DNA from: JBCCCJ01 sp039029315
GTDB lineage: Bacteria; Bacteroidota; Bacteroidia; J057
Assembly: GCA_039029315.1 (NCBI GenBank)
Contig: JBCCGK010000034.1
Span: forward strand, 37,089-101,088
Direction: 5' to 3'
Length of the DNA: 64,000 nt
The position numbers were made by a program, and so were the translations under genes. Positions within the stretch are counted from its first letter, which is position 1. Each line of letters begins with the position of its first letter. Of the stretch, positions 53,386 through 61,929 are shown one piece after another. The notes below the pieces were generated by a model. That model made no database searches. It was not told the origin of the DNA and saw nothing but the letters and a program-made list of their open reading frames with translations.

Positions 53386-53677
53386 GATCTCCCTTTGACA
53401 TTGAATCCCTCCCCCATTCCTGGCAGCTGATGAAAAACAGCTGCCTGTTTTGTATCCGTAAGAGTTTTCGTGCTCGAATCTATCTATAATCTTTTTGTAA
53501 TAGGAGATGAAAAGGGGCAAGGAGAATATTTTTTATGGCTTTTAATGTATTGAAAATGAGTATTTTGTGAATTTTTTGTGAAAAAAATCAACCTTCACTA
53601 AGGGTCAGCCACAAGCCTTGGGTATTAAAATCGAAAAGCGAAAGAATCCGCTACGATATTAACTCTTAACACTATAC
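53386..53677. other. A/T-rich gap between foldback copy 1 and the lipoprotein gene
   Basis: Together with copy 1, this makes 456 nt without a gene. It has GCAGCTG followed a few bases later by CAGCTGC (53422-53442), a small stem, and a run of A/T-rich sequence before the ATG at 53678. I saw no exact TAnnTTTG box. An open frame on the minus strand starting in the foldback element is not credible as a gene. Confidence 0.4.
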
Positions 53678-54517
53678 ATGATGAAAAAGTCTTTCTTCTT
53701 ACTCACCATCCTTGCAGTCGTTTTCCTTTCTTCTTGTGTGGATACCCCTCCTCCGACTCCACAAAGCGCTCCTGAGATTCCACCAGCAGAAGTCTTCACA
53801 TTGTCAGCAGGTGAATTGACTGAGACAACTTCTGATACCACGACTGCCCTCACCACCGGAGTTACGTACAAGCACTGGGCACATGCAGGCATCAACCTTC
53901 TGGTTTGGAATACAGTGATTGTTCTCAAAACAGCGATTCCCTGGGCAGCCTTTGGATTGGCCCTGAATGAAGAGGCAGCTTATATTGGCAATGCGACTTT
54001 CGAATGGACCTATCAGTATACTGCTGATGCAAATGTAGGAGGAGATGTCTATGATATTCGTTTGACAGGCCAATACATGAACAATACCGATGATGTAGAA
54101 TGGATCATGACAGCTTCCAAGGTAGGTGGATTTCAGAATTTTGAATGGTATAGAGGCGTGATTTCTACTGACTTTACACAAGCCGACATTGTCCTGAACC
54201 ATCAACCCAACAATCCTGAAGCATGTCTGAACATTCACTATCAGATTGATGCAGCTACAGATGAGGCAAGCATCCGATATACCAATATTAATCCTACGAG
54301 CAACGAGATTGGATCATATATCGAGCATCGTGTCCAGCCAAATGACGAGTTCAACCGGGCATATGATGTGTTGACGAATCCCAACAATCCCCAGACCTTT
54401 TTGGAAATTCAGTGGAACGAGCCCTCAGGAGAAGGCCGAGTCAGACACGAAAAGCGTTTCCATGATACAGATTGGCATTGCTGGGATGTGAATCAGGTTG
54501 ATGTGGACTGCAACTAA
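53678..54517 (+). CDS. Lipoprotein of unknown function between two foldback elements
   Basis: The 279-residue product has a lipoprotein signal with lipobox FLSSC, then a Pro/Thr-rich linker (residues 22-60) and a beta-rich domain (65-270) with many Trp and Asn residues and four late cysteines. I do not recognise it. Its TAA stop (54515-54517) is the left target duplication of foldback copy 2, and copy 1 lies 296 nt upstream of its start, so the gene is bracketed by two copies in the same orientation. Confidence 0.8.
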   Translation: MMKKSFFLLTILAVVFLSSCVDTPPPTPQSAPEIPPAEVFTLSAGELTETTSDTTTALTTGVTYKHWAHAGINLLVWNTVIVLKTAIPWAAFGLALNEEAAYIGNATFEWTYQYTADANVGGDVYDIRLTGQYMNNTDDVEWIMTASKVGGFQNFEWYRGVISTDFTQADIVLNHQPNNPEACLNIHYQIDAATDEASIRYTNINPTSNEIGSYIEHRVQPNDEFNRAYDVLTNPNNPQTFLEIQWNEPSGEGRVRHEKRFHDTDWHCWDVNQVDVDCN

Positions 54518-54678
54518 GAGACTGTTTGAAAATCTGTTACTTATTTTTTGTATGCGTCTTTTTTCCTCATCCTACAGTTTTTTTTGTCCTCATAGCACCA
54601 CTATGAGAACAAAAAAGGGCCTTGGCTGAGAAAAAAATACACGATAAAAATTCTCAGCACAGATTCCAAAACAGTCTC
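54518..54678. mobile_element. 161-bp palindromic MITE-like element, copy 2
   Basis: It is the same length as copy 1, with about ten differences by eye. It begins directly after the TAA stop of the lipoprotein gene (54515-54517), and TAA at 54679-54681 flanks the other end. The bases after the right duplication (GATC) also match copy 1's right flank. Confidence 0.9.
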
Positions 54679-54960
54679 TAAGATCATCATCCTTTTTGTC
54701 CATCTGAATGCTGGTGATACGTTTGCTTCGGCACTCGTATCACTTTTTTGCATAAGACAGTAGATGTGAGCTTCGTAGCCATGCTCTGTTGATCATCTGT
54801 ACAAAAAATCTGTAGGTGAACAGCATGACAGATGAGGCACTTCTGATTTGTTGATCGAGAATTTGTTTTTCCAAGAGAAATACAGATATTTGCAAACCCA
54901 TTCAGATTTGTGGGAAAATTGATTCACTGACTTCATTCAAGAAGCAAAACATAAACTATC

Positions 54961-55197
54961 ATGGCACGAGTTTGCGAAGTAACCGGAAAAAAGACAATCA
55001 CTGGCAATCACGTATCCAAGGCGCATAACAAAGTCAGACGTAAGTTCTATCCGAATCTTCACAAGAAGCGATTTTATGTCCCTGAGGAAGACCGTTGGGT
55101 AACCCTCAAAGTTTCTTCTAAAGCACTTCGGACCATAGACAAGAAAGGGATCTATGCTGTGATCAAAGAAATGCGGGCAGAAGGCAAAAAAGTCTGA
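54961..55197 (+). CDS. rpmB: 50S ribosomal protein L28
   Basis: The 78-residue protein is a full-length L28: MARVCEVTGKKTITGNHVSK, then AHNKVRRKFYPNLHKKRF and a C-terminal ALRTIDKKGIYAVIKEMR. It has two Cys-free ends typical of the Bacteroidota form. A strong terminator follows at once, so it is monocistronic here, without the rpmG (L33) neighbour often seen next to it. Confidence 0.97.
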   Translation: MARVCEVTGKKTITGNHVSKAHNKVRRKFYPNLHKKRFYVPEEDRWVTLKVSSKALRTIDKKGIYAVIKEMRAEGKKV

Positions 55198-55227
55198 GTT
55201 CATTCTATGCCTTTCTTCCCCAAGAAA

Positions 55228-55262
55228 AACTCAAATTGCCCAAGGGCGATTTGAGTTTTTTT
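55228..55262 (+). terminator. Strong intrinsic terminator after rpmB
   Basis: AACTCAAATTGCC (55228-55240) pairs with GGCGATTTGAGTT (55245-55257) with one G-T pair around CAAG, followed by a run of T to 55262. This is among the clearest terminators in the window. Confidence 0.92.
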
Positions 55263-55340
55263 ATAAACAAGATTCCTGGCAACTACGCAACGCTTTTCGT
55301 GTCCTCTTCGTCTTGTTCAAAGAACCTCATTATCTACCTC

Positions 55341-56609
55341 ATGCTCAGACTCATTTCCATTCTTTTTCTTTTTGTTGGCCTCTCCCTCGCATCATTTGCA
55401 CAAATAAATAGTCGCTCAGGTAATCCTGCCTCTCCTGAGGACAAAAACCTCTTACGGAAGTTTCCTTGTGGAGGAATCTCTATTTTGAATGAATATTTTG
55501 ATACCAATGGGATTCCTGGGACATGGACATCCATCGATCAGGACGGCCTGAGTCCACATCCGAATGCAACACAACTCGCTCCGGCAAAAGGCTGGCAGTC
55601 TGTCAAAGATTTCAAAAATCCAGGGGGTAGTAACAGAATTTTGGCTTCTCCTTCCTGGTATGAAAATGATGAGGGGCCGAGTGATGATTGGTTGATCAGT
55701 CCGAAAATCAATGACCTACCGGCCAATACTTGTCTTTCCTGGTATGCGTATTCACAGGATCGGGATTTCCCGGAGAGCTATGAAGTACGAATTTCTACCA
55801 GTACCGCTGAGATCGATTCGTTTTTTGTGTTGGAGCCACTTGTGGTGATAGACGAGGAAGGAGATGAATTTACCTATCGGAATTTGAATCTCTCTATCTA
55901 TGAAGGAGAAGATATTTATCTAGCCTTCCGCCATACCTCCAACAATAAATTTATACTTGCTCTGGATGACATTCGACTTGCCCAGGTAGAAAATACGGAT
56001 CTGGCAGTTTTGTTGCTGGACCCAGTTGTCTCTCCAGCAGGGGTTGATATTTTCCTTTCAGGCGCGATCATCAATCAAGGGCTGACGGAGATAGATTTGG
56101 ACTCAGGAGAATTGGCCATCAGCTATTCAATCAACAATACAGATCCAAAGACATATACCTTGCCTCGCAATGTTACCATTGAGCCTAATGACACGGTTCA
56201 GTTCATGCATGATTCGGTTTGGACACCTTCTTTTGATGCGGTTTACTGGCTCACTGTCTATTTTGCCTCCGTCAGCAATGATGGGAACCTGGAAAATGAT
56301 ACGCTCTCCAAATGGCAAGGGATTGGAACCAAAACACCCCTTGACAAGGAATTGCCTGCCCTGGCTGTACAGGCGTATCCGAATCCCATGCGAGAGGAGT
56401 TGATCATTGAGAGTCAGGCAGATCGCCCGCTGGGCAATGTGACCATTCGCCTGATGAATCTATTTGGGCAAGTCGTGCTTCCTGTTCAGCAAAGCTCCCA
56501 ATTGCCTTATCGTTTACAAACCAAACATCTTGCACCAGGCATGTATATCCTTCAGGTGCAAGATGAATTAGGTAAGCAATATACAAGAAGACTTGTTCGA
56601 ACAGATTAA
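55341..56609 (+). CDS. Secreted choice-of-anchor J-like protein with T9SS sorting domain
   Basis: The 422-residue product has a signal peptide (MLRLISILFLFVGLSLASFAQ), a jelly-roll domain with the pattern NEYFDTNGIPGTWTSIDQDG and DDWLISPKINDLPANTCLSW, as in choice-of-anchor J/cleaved adhesin domains, an Ig-like middle (260-345) and a C-terminal T9SS domain (VQAYPNPMREELIIES ... APGMYILQV). The ATG at 55341 begins the signal peptide; the frame extends upstream into the rpmB terminator. Probably an exported adhesin or enzyme cargo. Confidence 0.9.
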   Translation: MLRLISILFLFVGLSLASFAQINSRSGNPASPEDKNLLRKFPCGGISILNEYFDTNGIPGTWTSIDQDGLSPHPNATQLAPAKGWQSVKDFKNPGGSNRILASPSWYENDEGPSDDWLISPKINDLPANTCLSWYAYSQDRDFPESYEVRISTSTAEIDSFFVLEPLVVIDEEGDEFTYRNLNLSIYEGEDIYLAFRHTSNNKFILALDDIRLAQVENTDLAVLLLDPVVSPAGVDIFLSGAIINQGLTEIDLDSGELAISYSINNTDPKTYTLPRNVTIEPNDTVQFMHDSVWTPSFDAVYWLTVYFASVSNDGNLENDTLSKWQGIGTKTPLDKELPALAVQAYPNPMREELIIESQADRPLGNVTIRLMNLFGQVVLPVQQSSQLPYRLQTKHLAPGMYILQVQDELGKQYTRRLVRTD

Positions 56610-56697
56610 ACGTAATTCAGGGCTTATCTGCTGATCTTGAAATCAGTGTAGCAAAGGAGAGAATAGGTTGTGTGTGCTCTGCTTCACTCGCAATACA

Positions 56698-57258
56698 CTA
56701 AATTTCCATTTGACGATTTTTCTTTTCAGCTTCCTTTTGGATGTCCTTGAGGGATTCTTCCAGTTTTCTGGCACCTTCCCGCAGTTTATCCAGGGTTCCT
56801 TTTTCTTCCAGATTATCGATAATGCTGCGGCCCAATTCCTGGATTTCAGGCGCGATGCGTTCCAATTCAGGGACAACATCTTTCACGATCTGATCCGTCA
56901 TATCAGCAATTAGGTCAGCATTTTCACGAATCATTTCGGCATACACTTCTTCATTTTCAGACAACTCCTGCAGAACCCGTCCCTTGTGTTGATAAACTTG
57001 GTAGGTAAACGCCTGTGTCCAATGTCTGATTTTCTCTTCTTCAGTCATATGTTCCTCAAATGCTGGATATTGATCTTCCAACATATGCTTGAACGCTTCA
57101 TTTTTGTTTTCCCAATCATCGGAATCATAAGATTTGTGTTCTTCTCTGACCTCTTGCATAAAGCCATCATACTCACTCACGTATTGAGTTTTGGTCATGG
57201 GGCCACATGCCATCAATAAGCTGATCAGTGGGAGAAATACAATAAGTCGATTCATCAT
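56698..57258 (-). CDS. Helical lipoprotein of unknown function
   Basis: The 186-residue product has a lipobox LLMAC and is otherwise helical and acidic, with a long amphipathic C-terminus (LDKLREGARKLEESLKDIQK). It resembles small unnamed periplasmic lipoproteins of Bacteroidota. It faces divergently from the aminotransferase. Function unknown. Confidence 0.8.
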   Translation of the reverse strand: MMNRLIVFLPLISLLMACGPMTKTQYVSEYDGFMQEVREEHKSYDSDDWENKNEAFKHMLEDQYPAFEEHMTEEEKIRHWTQAFTYQVYQHKGRVLQELSENEEVYAEMIRENADLIADMTDQIVKDVVPELERIAPEIQELGRSIIDNLEEKGTLDKLREGARKLEESLKDIQKEAEKKNRQMEI

Positions 57259-57374
57259 TGATTTTTTTTTTGTTGTAAGCTAAGGACAAGACAGACGTGA
57301 CAAAAGTTGGAATGCCGGGATGTCTTTCTTATTCATAGAGACACTTCAGTAACAGAAATGCACGATATTTCTTG

Positions 57375-57382
57375 TATTTTTG
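57375..57382 (+). promoter_or_regulatory. TAnnTTTG promoter box (TATTTTTG) upstream of the aminotransferase
   Basis: TATTTTTG ends 21 nt before the ATG at 57404, leaving a short leader of normal length. Confidence 0.55.
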
Positions 57383-57403
57383 CCCCGCAAAAGACTTATC
57401 ACT

Positions 57404-58597
57404 ATGCAATACTCTCAACTCATTACCTCTCTGGAAGAAAGCGCAACCCTGGCCCTGGCCAAAAAAGTCCGCGAACTGAAAGCAACTGGCAAGGATGTAA
57501 TTGGCCTCACGCTCGGAGAGCCTGACTTTGATACCCCTATTCATATTCGAGAGGCAGCTAAGGAGGCCCTGGATCAGGGATTTACGCATTATCCCCCAGT
57601 CTCAGGCTATCCGGAACTTCGAGAAGCCATCGCGATGAAGTTGAAGCGGGATAATGGGTTGAGCTATGATGCAAAACAAGTCGTTGTCTCAACGGGTGCC
57701 AAACAATCCCTCTTCAATGTGGTTCATGCCTTGATCAACCCTGGTGAAAGAGCGATCCTTACCGCGCCCTATTGGGTATCCTATCGGGCGATGTTGCACC
57801 TGACCCATGCGGAGGTTGACACCATTCAGACCAGCCTGGATACAGACTATAAGGTCAGCCCGGAGCAATTGGATCAAGCCCTGACGCCTGAGACCAAGTT
57901 GGTCTTTCTGACAACGCCTTCCAATCCAACCGGAAGTATGTACAGTCAGGAAGAACTTGCCGGATTGGTGGCTGTGCTGGAGCAATATCCCAATGCCTAC
58001 ATCATCTCGGACGAGATTTACGAATACATCACCTATGGGAAAGTCCATGTGAGCCTTGGGACCTTCGCAAGCATATTCGACCGCGTCATCACGGTGAATG
58101 GGTTTTCCAAAGGCTATGCCATGACAGGCTGGCGATTGGGCTATCTTGCTGCATCAGCTGAAGTCGCGGCTCTGTGTGAGAAGGTTCAGGGACAATGTAC
58201 ATCCGGTGCCAATGCCTTTGCGCAGCGAGGGGCCATCAAAGCATTGACCAGTGATCTGGCGGAAACATGGGCCATGCGGGACGCCTTTCAAGAAAGACGA
58301 GATTTTCTGTTTCCGCTGCTCCAGCAAATCGAAGGCGTGCAGGTCAATTTGCCAGAAGGAGCCTTTTACTTTTATCCGGATCTAGGGCACTTCCTCGGAA
58401 AGAAGACTCCCAATGGATCGACGATAGAGACAATTGACCAGCTGTGTATGTATCTGATCGAAGAAGTCGGATTGGCTGTCGTGCCGGGTTCTGCCTTTGG
58501 GACAAGCTCTCATATCAGACTGTCCTATGCCTATAGTAGGTCGGATCTCCAGAATGGAGTCGATCGACTGGCAAATGGATTGGGGAGATTGAGGTAA
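57404..58597 (+). CDS. Class I/II PLP-dependent aminotransferase (aspartate aminotransferase-like)
   Basis: The 397-residue enzyme has the fold-type I order: VIGLTLGEPDFDTP, a cofactor-binding VSTGAKQSLFNV, PYWVSYRAML, TTPSNPTGSMYS, DEIYEYITYG, and the Schiff-base lysine in NGFSKGYAMTGWRLGYL, with a late SHIRLSYAYS Arg for the substrate carboxylate. It is most like aspartate/aromatic aminotransferases, but the amino-acid range is not fixed by sequence. It begins at the ATG at 57404 (MQYSQLITSL) with a promoter box upstream. The heptose-kinase gene follows 8 nt later. Confidence 0.94.
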   Translation: MQYSQLITSLEESATLALAKKVRELKATGKDVIGLTLGEPDFDTPIHIREAAKEALDQGFTHYPPVSGYPELREAIAMKLKRDNGLSYDAKQVVVSTGAKQSLFNVVHALINPGERAILTAPYWVSYRAMLHLTHAEVDTIQTSLDTDYKVSPEQLDQALTPETKLVFLTTPSNPTGSMYSQEELAGLVAVLEQYPNAYIISDEIYEYITYGKVHVSLGTFASIFDRVITVNGFSKGYAMTGWRLGYLAASAEVAALCEKVQGQCTSGANAFAQRGAIKALTSDLAETWAMRDAFQERRDFLFPLLQQIEGVQVNLPEGAFYFYPDLGHFLGKKTPNGSTIETIDQLCMYLIEEVGLAVVPGSAFGTSSHIRLSYAYSRSDLQNGVDRLANGLGRLR

Positions 58598-58605
58598 ATA
58601 TTTAT

Positions 58606-59568
58606 ATGAAAACATTCCTTGAAGATTGTCGCTCCAGGCAGATTATGGTCATTGGAGACTTGATGTTGGACCGATACCTATGGGGAAAGGTCGAAAGGAT
58701 CTCCCCAGAGGCACCCGTGCCTGTCGTAGATGTATATCAGGAAGAGAATCGATTGGGGGGCGCTGCAAATGTCGCGCTGAATATTCATGGGATGGGGGCA
58801 AAACCCTTACTCTGTGGCATTGTGGGGGAGGATGTGGAAGGAGAAGCGCTGCGGACATTGGCCCAGCAGCAGGGGTGGGCGACAGAGTTGATCTTGCCAT
58901 CGAAGGAACGCAGAACCACAGTCAAGGTGCGAGTGATTGGTAATCAGCAGCAAGTCCTGCGTGTGGACAAAGAGGACCGCCATGTTCTGCCTGAGCCCAA
59001 TTCTCGGCAGCTGTTGGATCAGGTTCGGGAATGCCTGCCCCAGTGTGATGCTGTGGTATTGCAGGATTATGACAAGGGGTTGCTGGCGACATCCCTGATT
59101 CAGGATCTTATTCTCCTGACCAACAAACATGATATTCCCATATTGGTAGATCCCAAATTTCGCCACTTCTGGGCATATGAGGGGTGCACCCTCTTCAAAC
59201 CGAATCTCAAGGAGTTGAAAGAAGGTTTGGGGATGAATCTTCGTGCGGATAATCTTCCGCAATTGGAACGGGCTGCCAGACAATTGCGCAAGCGAATGCC
59301 GCACAGACATACCCTGATCACGCTCGGAGCAGGTGGGATGCTTTGGATCAATCCTGATGAAACAGCAGACTATACGCCCGGCCATCCTCGCTCAGTTGCG
59401 GATGTATCAGGAGCAGGAGATACGGTCATCGCAATGACGGCCTTGGGAATGTCTGTGGGCTTGTCTCCCAGACAAACTGCTCACTATGCCAATCTTGCAG
59501 GAGGTCTGGTCTGCGAGTCGGTTGGTGTTGTCCCTATCACCCCAGATCTATTACGTTCTCATGCCTGA
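58606..59568 (+). CDS. rfaE1: D-glycero-beta-D-manno-heptose-7-phosphate kinase (HldA/RfaE1 type)
   Basis: The enzyme phosphorylates heptose 7-phosphate to the 1,7-bisphosphate for ADP-heptose and lipopolysaccharide core. The 320-residue PfkB-family product has MVIGDLMLDRYLWGKVERIS and PEAPVPVV, which are diagnostic for RfaE1, RLGGAANVALNIHGMGA, DYDKGLL, and the C-terminal catalytic ADVSGAGDTVIA. There is no cytidylyltransferase half, so it is a kinase-only form; RfaE2 would be elsewhere. It lies 8 nt after an aminotransferase gene on the same transcript, possibly coincidental. Confidence 0.95.
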   Translation: MKTFLEDCRSRQIMVIGDLMLDRYLWGKVERISPEAPVPVVDVYQEENRLGGAANVALNIHGMGAKPLLCGIVGEDVEGEALRTLAQQQGWATELILPSKERRTTVKVRVIGNQQQVLRVDKEDRHVLPEPNSRQLLDQVRECLPQCDAVVLQDYDKGLLATSLIQDLILLTNKHDIPILVDPKFRHFWAYEGCTLFKPNLKELKEGLGMNLRADNLPQLERAARQLRKRMPHRHTLITLGAGGMLWINPDETADYTPGHPRSVADVSGAGDTVIAMTALGMSVGLSPRQTAHYANLAGGLVCESVGVVPITPDLLRSHA

Positions 59569-59579
59569 CAGATCCTGGT

Positions 59580-60086
59580 CTAGTCGATTTGATAGTCCTT
59601 CATAAAGTATTTGCCTTTTCTGAACAAGAAGCGCCCAAAGAACATGAATGCCAGAGCACCCAGCCAGATGGGACTTAGAATCATCAAGATGCCACCTCCT
59701 CCTTCTATTGGATTCAGGAGCAGACTAAAGATTCCGATGGAGCTGATCAGAAAGAAGAATGTCCCTACGGCCTTGAAGAGTATGCCCAGGCCCTCTTGCC
59801 ATTTTTTTCCTTCACCGAAATACCGAATATGTTCTACCTCTTCCACAGCCAAGGTCTGATTGCCTATAGTAAGGGAATCTGACTGAAAACGCCTTAGTTC
59901 GCCAATGACCCTTCGCCTCTTCCTGGGTTTGCAAAGAATTTGTCCGCCCAGAGGAATGTGAACTTTCGTCCCATTCGTGAGATGTGTCAGAACCAATAGA
60001 GAGTCTGGCTGTGTCGAAGATGAGATGCTTGAGGCATCCGCTGAGAGAGCCATGAACAACAGAAAACAAAAAGTTGCCACTTTCAT
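59580..60086 (-). CDS. Small membrane protein, paralogue 4 of the four-gene cluster
   Basis: The 168-residue product shares the cluster plan: signal peptide (MKVATFCFLLFMALSADASS), a small beta domain of about 60 residues with LVLTHLTNGTKVHIPLGG, GELRRF and VEEVEHIRYFGEG, a pair of membrane segments at about 105-155, and a basic tail (FRKGKYFMKDYQID). The beta pattern (gain of G, then LxxF, then LxEVxxIxY) suggests an Sm/SH3-like fold outside the cytoplasm. It is the last of four on the minus strand, 138 nt after paralogue 3. The function is unknown. Confidence 0.85.
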   Translation of the reverse strand: MKVATFCFLLFMALSADASSISSSTQPDSLLVLTHLTNGTKVHIPLGGQILCKPRKRRRVIGELRRFQSDSLTIGNQTLAVEEVEHIRYFGEGKKWQEGLGILFKAVGTFFFLISSIGIFSLLLNPIEGGGGILMILSPIWLGALAFMFFGRFLFRKGKYFMKDYQID

Positions 60087-60224
60087 CGTTTGAGGTTAAG
60101 ATGTTGAACAAAACAACATGTGCTCAGGGACTGGAACCTGAGAAAAAACGTGAGGTGACAACGATAGGATCAGGGGCAAATATACTGCAAATCCCGGAGT
60201 GTAGGGCAAAAGATCGAAAGACTG

Positions 60225-60767
60225 TCAGTCATTAGTTTTGATTTGCATATACCAATCGAACTTTCGCTTCAAATTGTATTTGTGTCCTCGGCTAATGAAC
60301 ATGCCCAGCAAAAAGAATGGCAAGACGAATAAATATCCTGGAAAAGGGTATAGTTTTTCGATCGAATAAATGACCTCAGGAGAGGCAAAAGGTCCAAACA
60401 AGGCCTTTGGTTTGATAAAAAAGATCAAGGAGACGAGTTTCAGGATTCCCCCTACTTTTGATCGCCATTTTCTGCCTTTGGGATAATATTTAATAAAAAC
60501 CAGATTCTCCATCTCGACTTTCTCACTCTTCAGCAGAACAGCCTCTTTGGAATAGGCGACTATGGTTCCTGAGTACTTCCGCCCGATCTTGTCCTTCGCC
60601 AGAAACCAGCCCCCAGTTGGAAGACTGATTTCCTTATCTGCCTGTGGATCAATTAAGATAAGTTGATAGTCATTGGTGTCTTTGGAAGAGATACTTGTTG
60701 GAGCACCTATCCCCAATACGCTGATCTGCCAGCCAATCAACAGGGAGAGAAGAAACTGAAATTTCAT
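60225..60767 (-). CDS. Small membrane protein, paralogue 3 of the four-gene cluster
   Basis: The 180-residue product has a signal peptide (MKFQFLLSLLIGWQISVLG), a beta domain (YQLILIDPQADKEISLPTGG, YSGTIVAYSKEAVLLKSE, MENLVFIKYYPKG), two hydrophobic segments (about 107-119 and 142-158) and a tail HKYNLKRKFDWYMQI. It is the most divergent of the four in the beta domain but keeps the order and the basic/aromatic tail. It starts 30 nt after paralogue 2. Function unknown. Confidence 0.85.
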   Translation of the reverse strand: MKFQFLLSLLIGWQISVLGIGAPTSISSKDTNDYQLILIDPQADKEISLPTGGWFLAKDKIGRKYSGTIVAYSKEAVLLKSEKVEMENLVFIKYYPKGRKWRSKVGGILKLVSLIFFIKPKALFGPFASPEVIYSIEKLYPFPGYLFVLPFFLLGMFISRGHKYNLKRKFDWYMQIKTND

Positions 60768-60797
60768 ACATCAATGGATTATGTGTTTCAGAAATAG

Positions 60798-61310
60798 TTA
60801 AGGAATCATCTCAGCCTTGTATCTTCTACGAATATTGTAAGTATTCCTGAGAAAAGGAAGGGAACCCAGGAAGACCAATAATAGTGCTGGCAGGAGGAAG
60901 ACCAATACCACGACCCACACCAGCCGATTGGTCTCAAGGCTTGGGAGTACAATCAGTGTCAATAAGCTGACTGTCGTTCCACCGAACATGCCTAAGCCTC
61001 CCAGAATTCGTAGCCAGATAGTCTTCGGATTGCGATAGGTGATAGACATGATTTCATCCAAATGAATGTTGTGATGATCGATTTGAATGAATTCATCGGT
61101 GAAGTCCTTGATTTTTCCTTGAACCCGACCTCCTTGTTTCAGTTTGATTATGACATTCATGCCTCGCTCGATCAAGACAGCCCTTCCGCTTTGCTTATGT
61201 GTCAGCCGCAATACATGAACTTGCTGTGGAGGATGGGGATTCTTTGTAGCTGATTGTAGATCAGCTATTCCTATACAAAGCAGGATCAAAAAAAGGAAGA
61301 AGATTTTCAT
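60798..61310 (-). CDS. Small membrane protein, paralogue 2 of the four-gene cluster
   Basis: The 170-residue product has a signal peptide (MKIFFLFLILLCIGIADLQS), the beta domain (VLRLTHKQSGRAVLIERGMN, GRVQGKIKDFTDEFIQID, LDEIMSITYRNP), two membrane segments with a GGLGMFGG turn before the first, and the tail LRNTYNIRRRYKAEMIP. It lies 14 nt downstream of paralogue 1 and 30 nt upstream of paralogue 3, so they form an operon. Function unknown. Confidence 0.85.
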   Translation of the reverse strand: MKIFFLFLILLCIGIADLQSATKNPHPPQQVHVLRLTHKQSGRAVLIERGMNVIIKLKQGGRVQGKIKDFTDEFIQIDHHNIHLDEIMSITYRNPKTIWLRILGGLGMFGGTTVSLLTLIVLPSLETNRLVWVVVLVFLLPALLLVFLGSLPFLRNTYNIRRRYKAEMIP

Positions 61311-61324
61311 GCTACCTCATGGTC

Positions 61325-61843
61325 CTACAGATTCCCGATTTTGGCTTTGTACCATTTCCGGAGTTTGTAGCGATCATGTCGCATAGGTGTGTGTCCCAAT
61401 AGTGCCAATCCCAGCCCCAGCAGGAAAGCAGGAAACATGAGGAGCGAGATGAACAGAATGAGCAAGCCATCGACATAATTATTGGATAACAAGACGCCTG
61501 TGTAGATGATGCTGGCAAGGCTCGTGGCTAATCCTGCCACAATTCCAATCCCGCCTAATTGTCTGATATTATCTCTGGATGGGTCTTTATAAATAAGGGT
61601 ATTGACTTCTGCTAGCCGTACGCTCTCCCCGTCTACTCTAAACCCTTCCTCATTAAAGGATTCAATATTGCCTGATAGTTTGGTCCCATCGATCAGAATA
61701 CAGGTGACTTCAGAACCTTCAGGAATGACCGTATTTTTTTTCGTTCTGTGATGGGTCAGGATCAACAACCCATCCGGCGCCGAAGCGGCAAACAAAGAAG
61801 GAAGGCAAACACAAAAAAGGAGAAAAATAGAACTGATTCTCAT
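61325..61843 (-). CDS. Small membrane protein, paralogue 1 of the four-gene cluster
   Basis: The 172-residue product starts MRISSIFLLFCVCLPSLFAA (a signal peptide) when the ATG at 61843 is used; an in-frame ATG at 61867 would add eight residues. The beta domain reads LLILTHHRTKKNTVIPEGSE, GTKLSGNIESFNEEGFRVDG and LAEVNTLIYKDP, followed by a glycine-rich GGIGIVAGL first membrane segment, a second one, and the tail RHDRYKLRKWYKAKI. It lies 86 nt after the CHAT gene. Function unknown. Confidence 0.85.
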   Translation of the reverse strand: MRISSIFLLFCVCLPSLFAASAPDGLLILTHHRTKKNTVIPEGSEVTCILIDGTKLSGNIESFNEEGFRVDGESVRLAEVNTLIYKDPSRDNIRQLGGIGIVAGLATSLASIIYTGVLLSNNYVDGLLILFISLLMFPAFLLGLGLALLGHTPMRHDRYKLRKWYKAKIGNL

Positions 61844-61929
61844 GGTATTAGGAGTTAAGTATCTCAAAATGAGAAATAAGAGGAATATGAAAGATATCTA
61901 TGAGCGATTTCTAAAATAGCAAAAACTCA

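Noticed and set aside
53198..53401. Minus-strand open frame crossing foldback copy 1 (contains LWEQKKPPDEEKRRIQ); the same peptide appears again at 63398-63658.
   Set aside because: The peptide is only the antisense reading of the repeated element. It has no start context and is not translated from a gene of its own.
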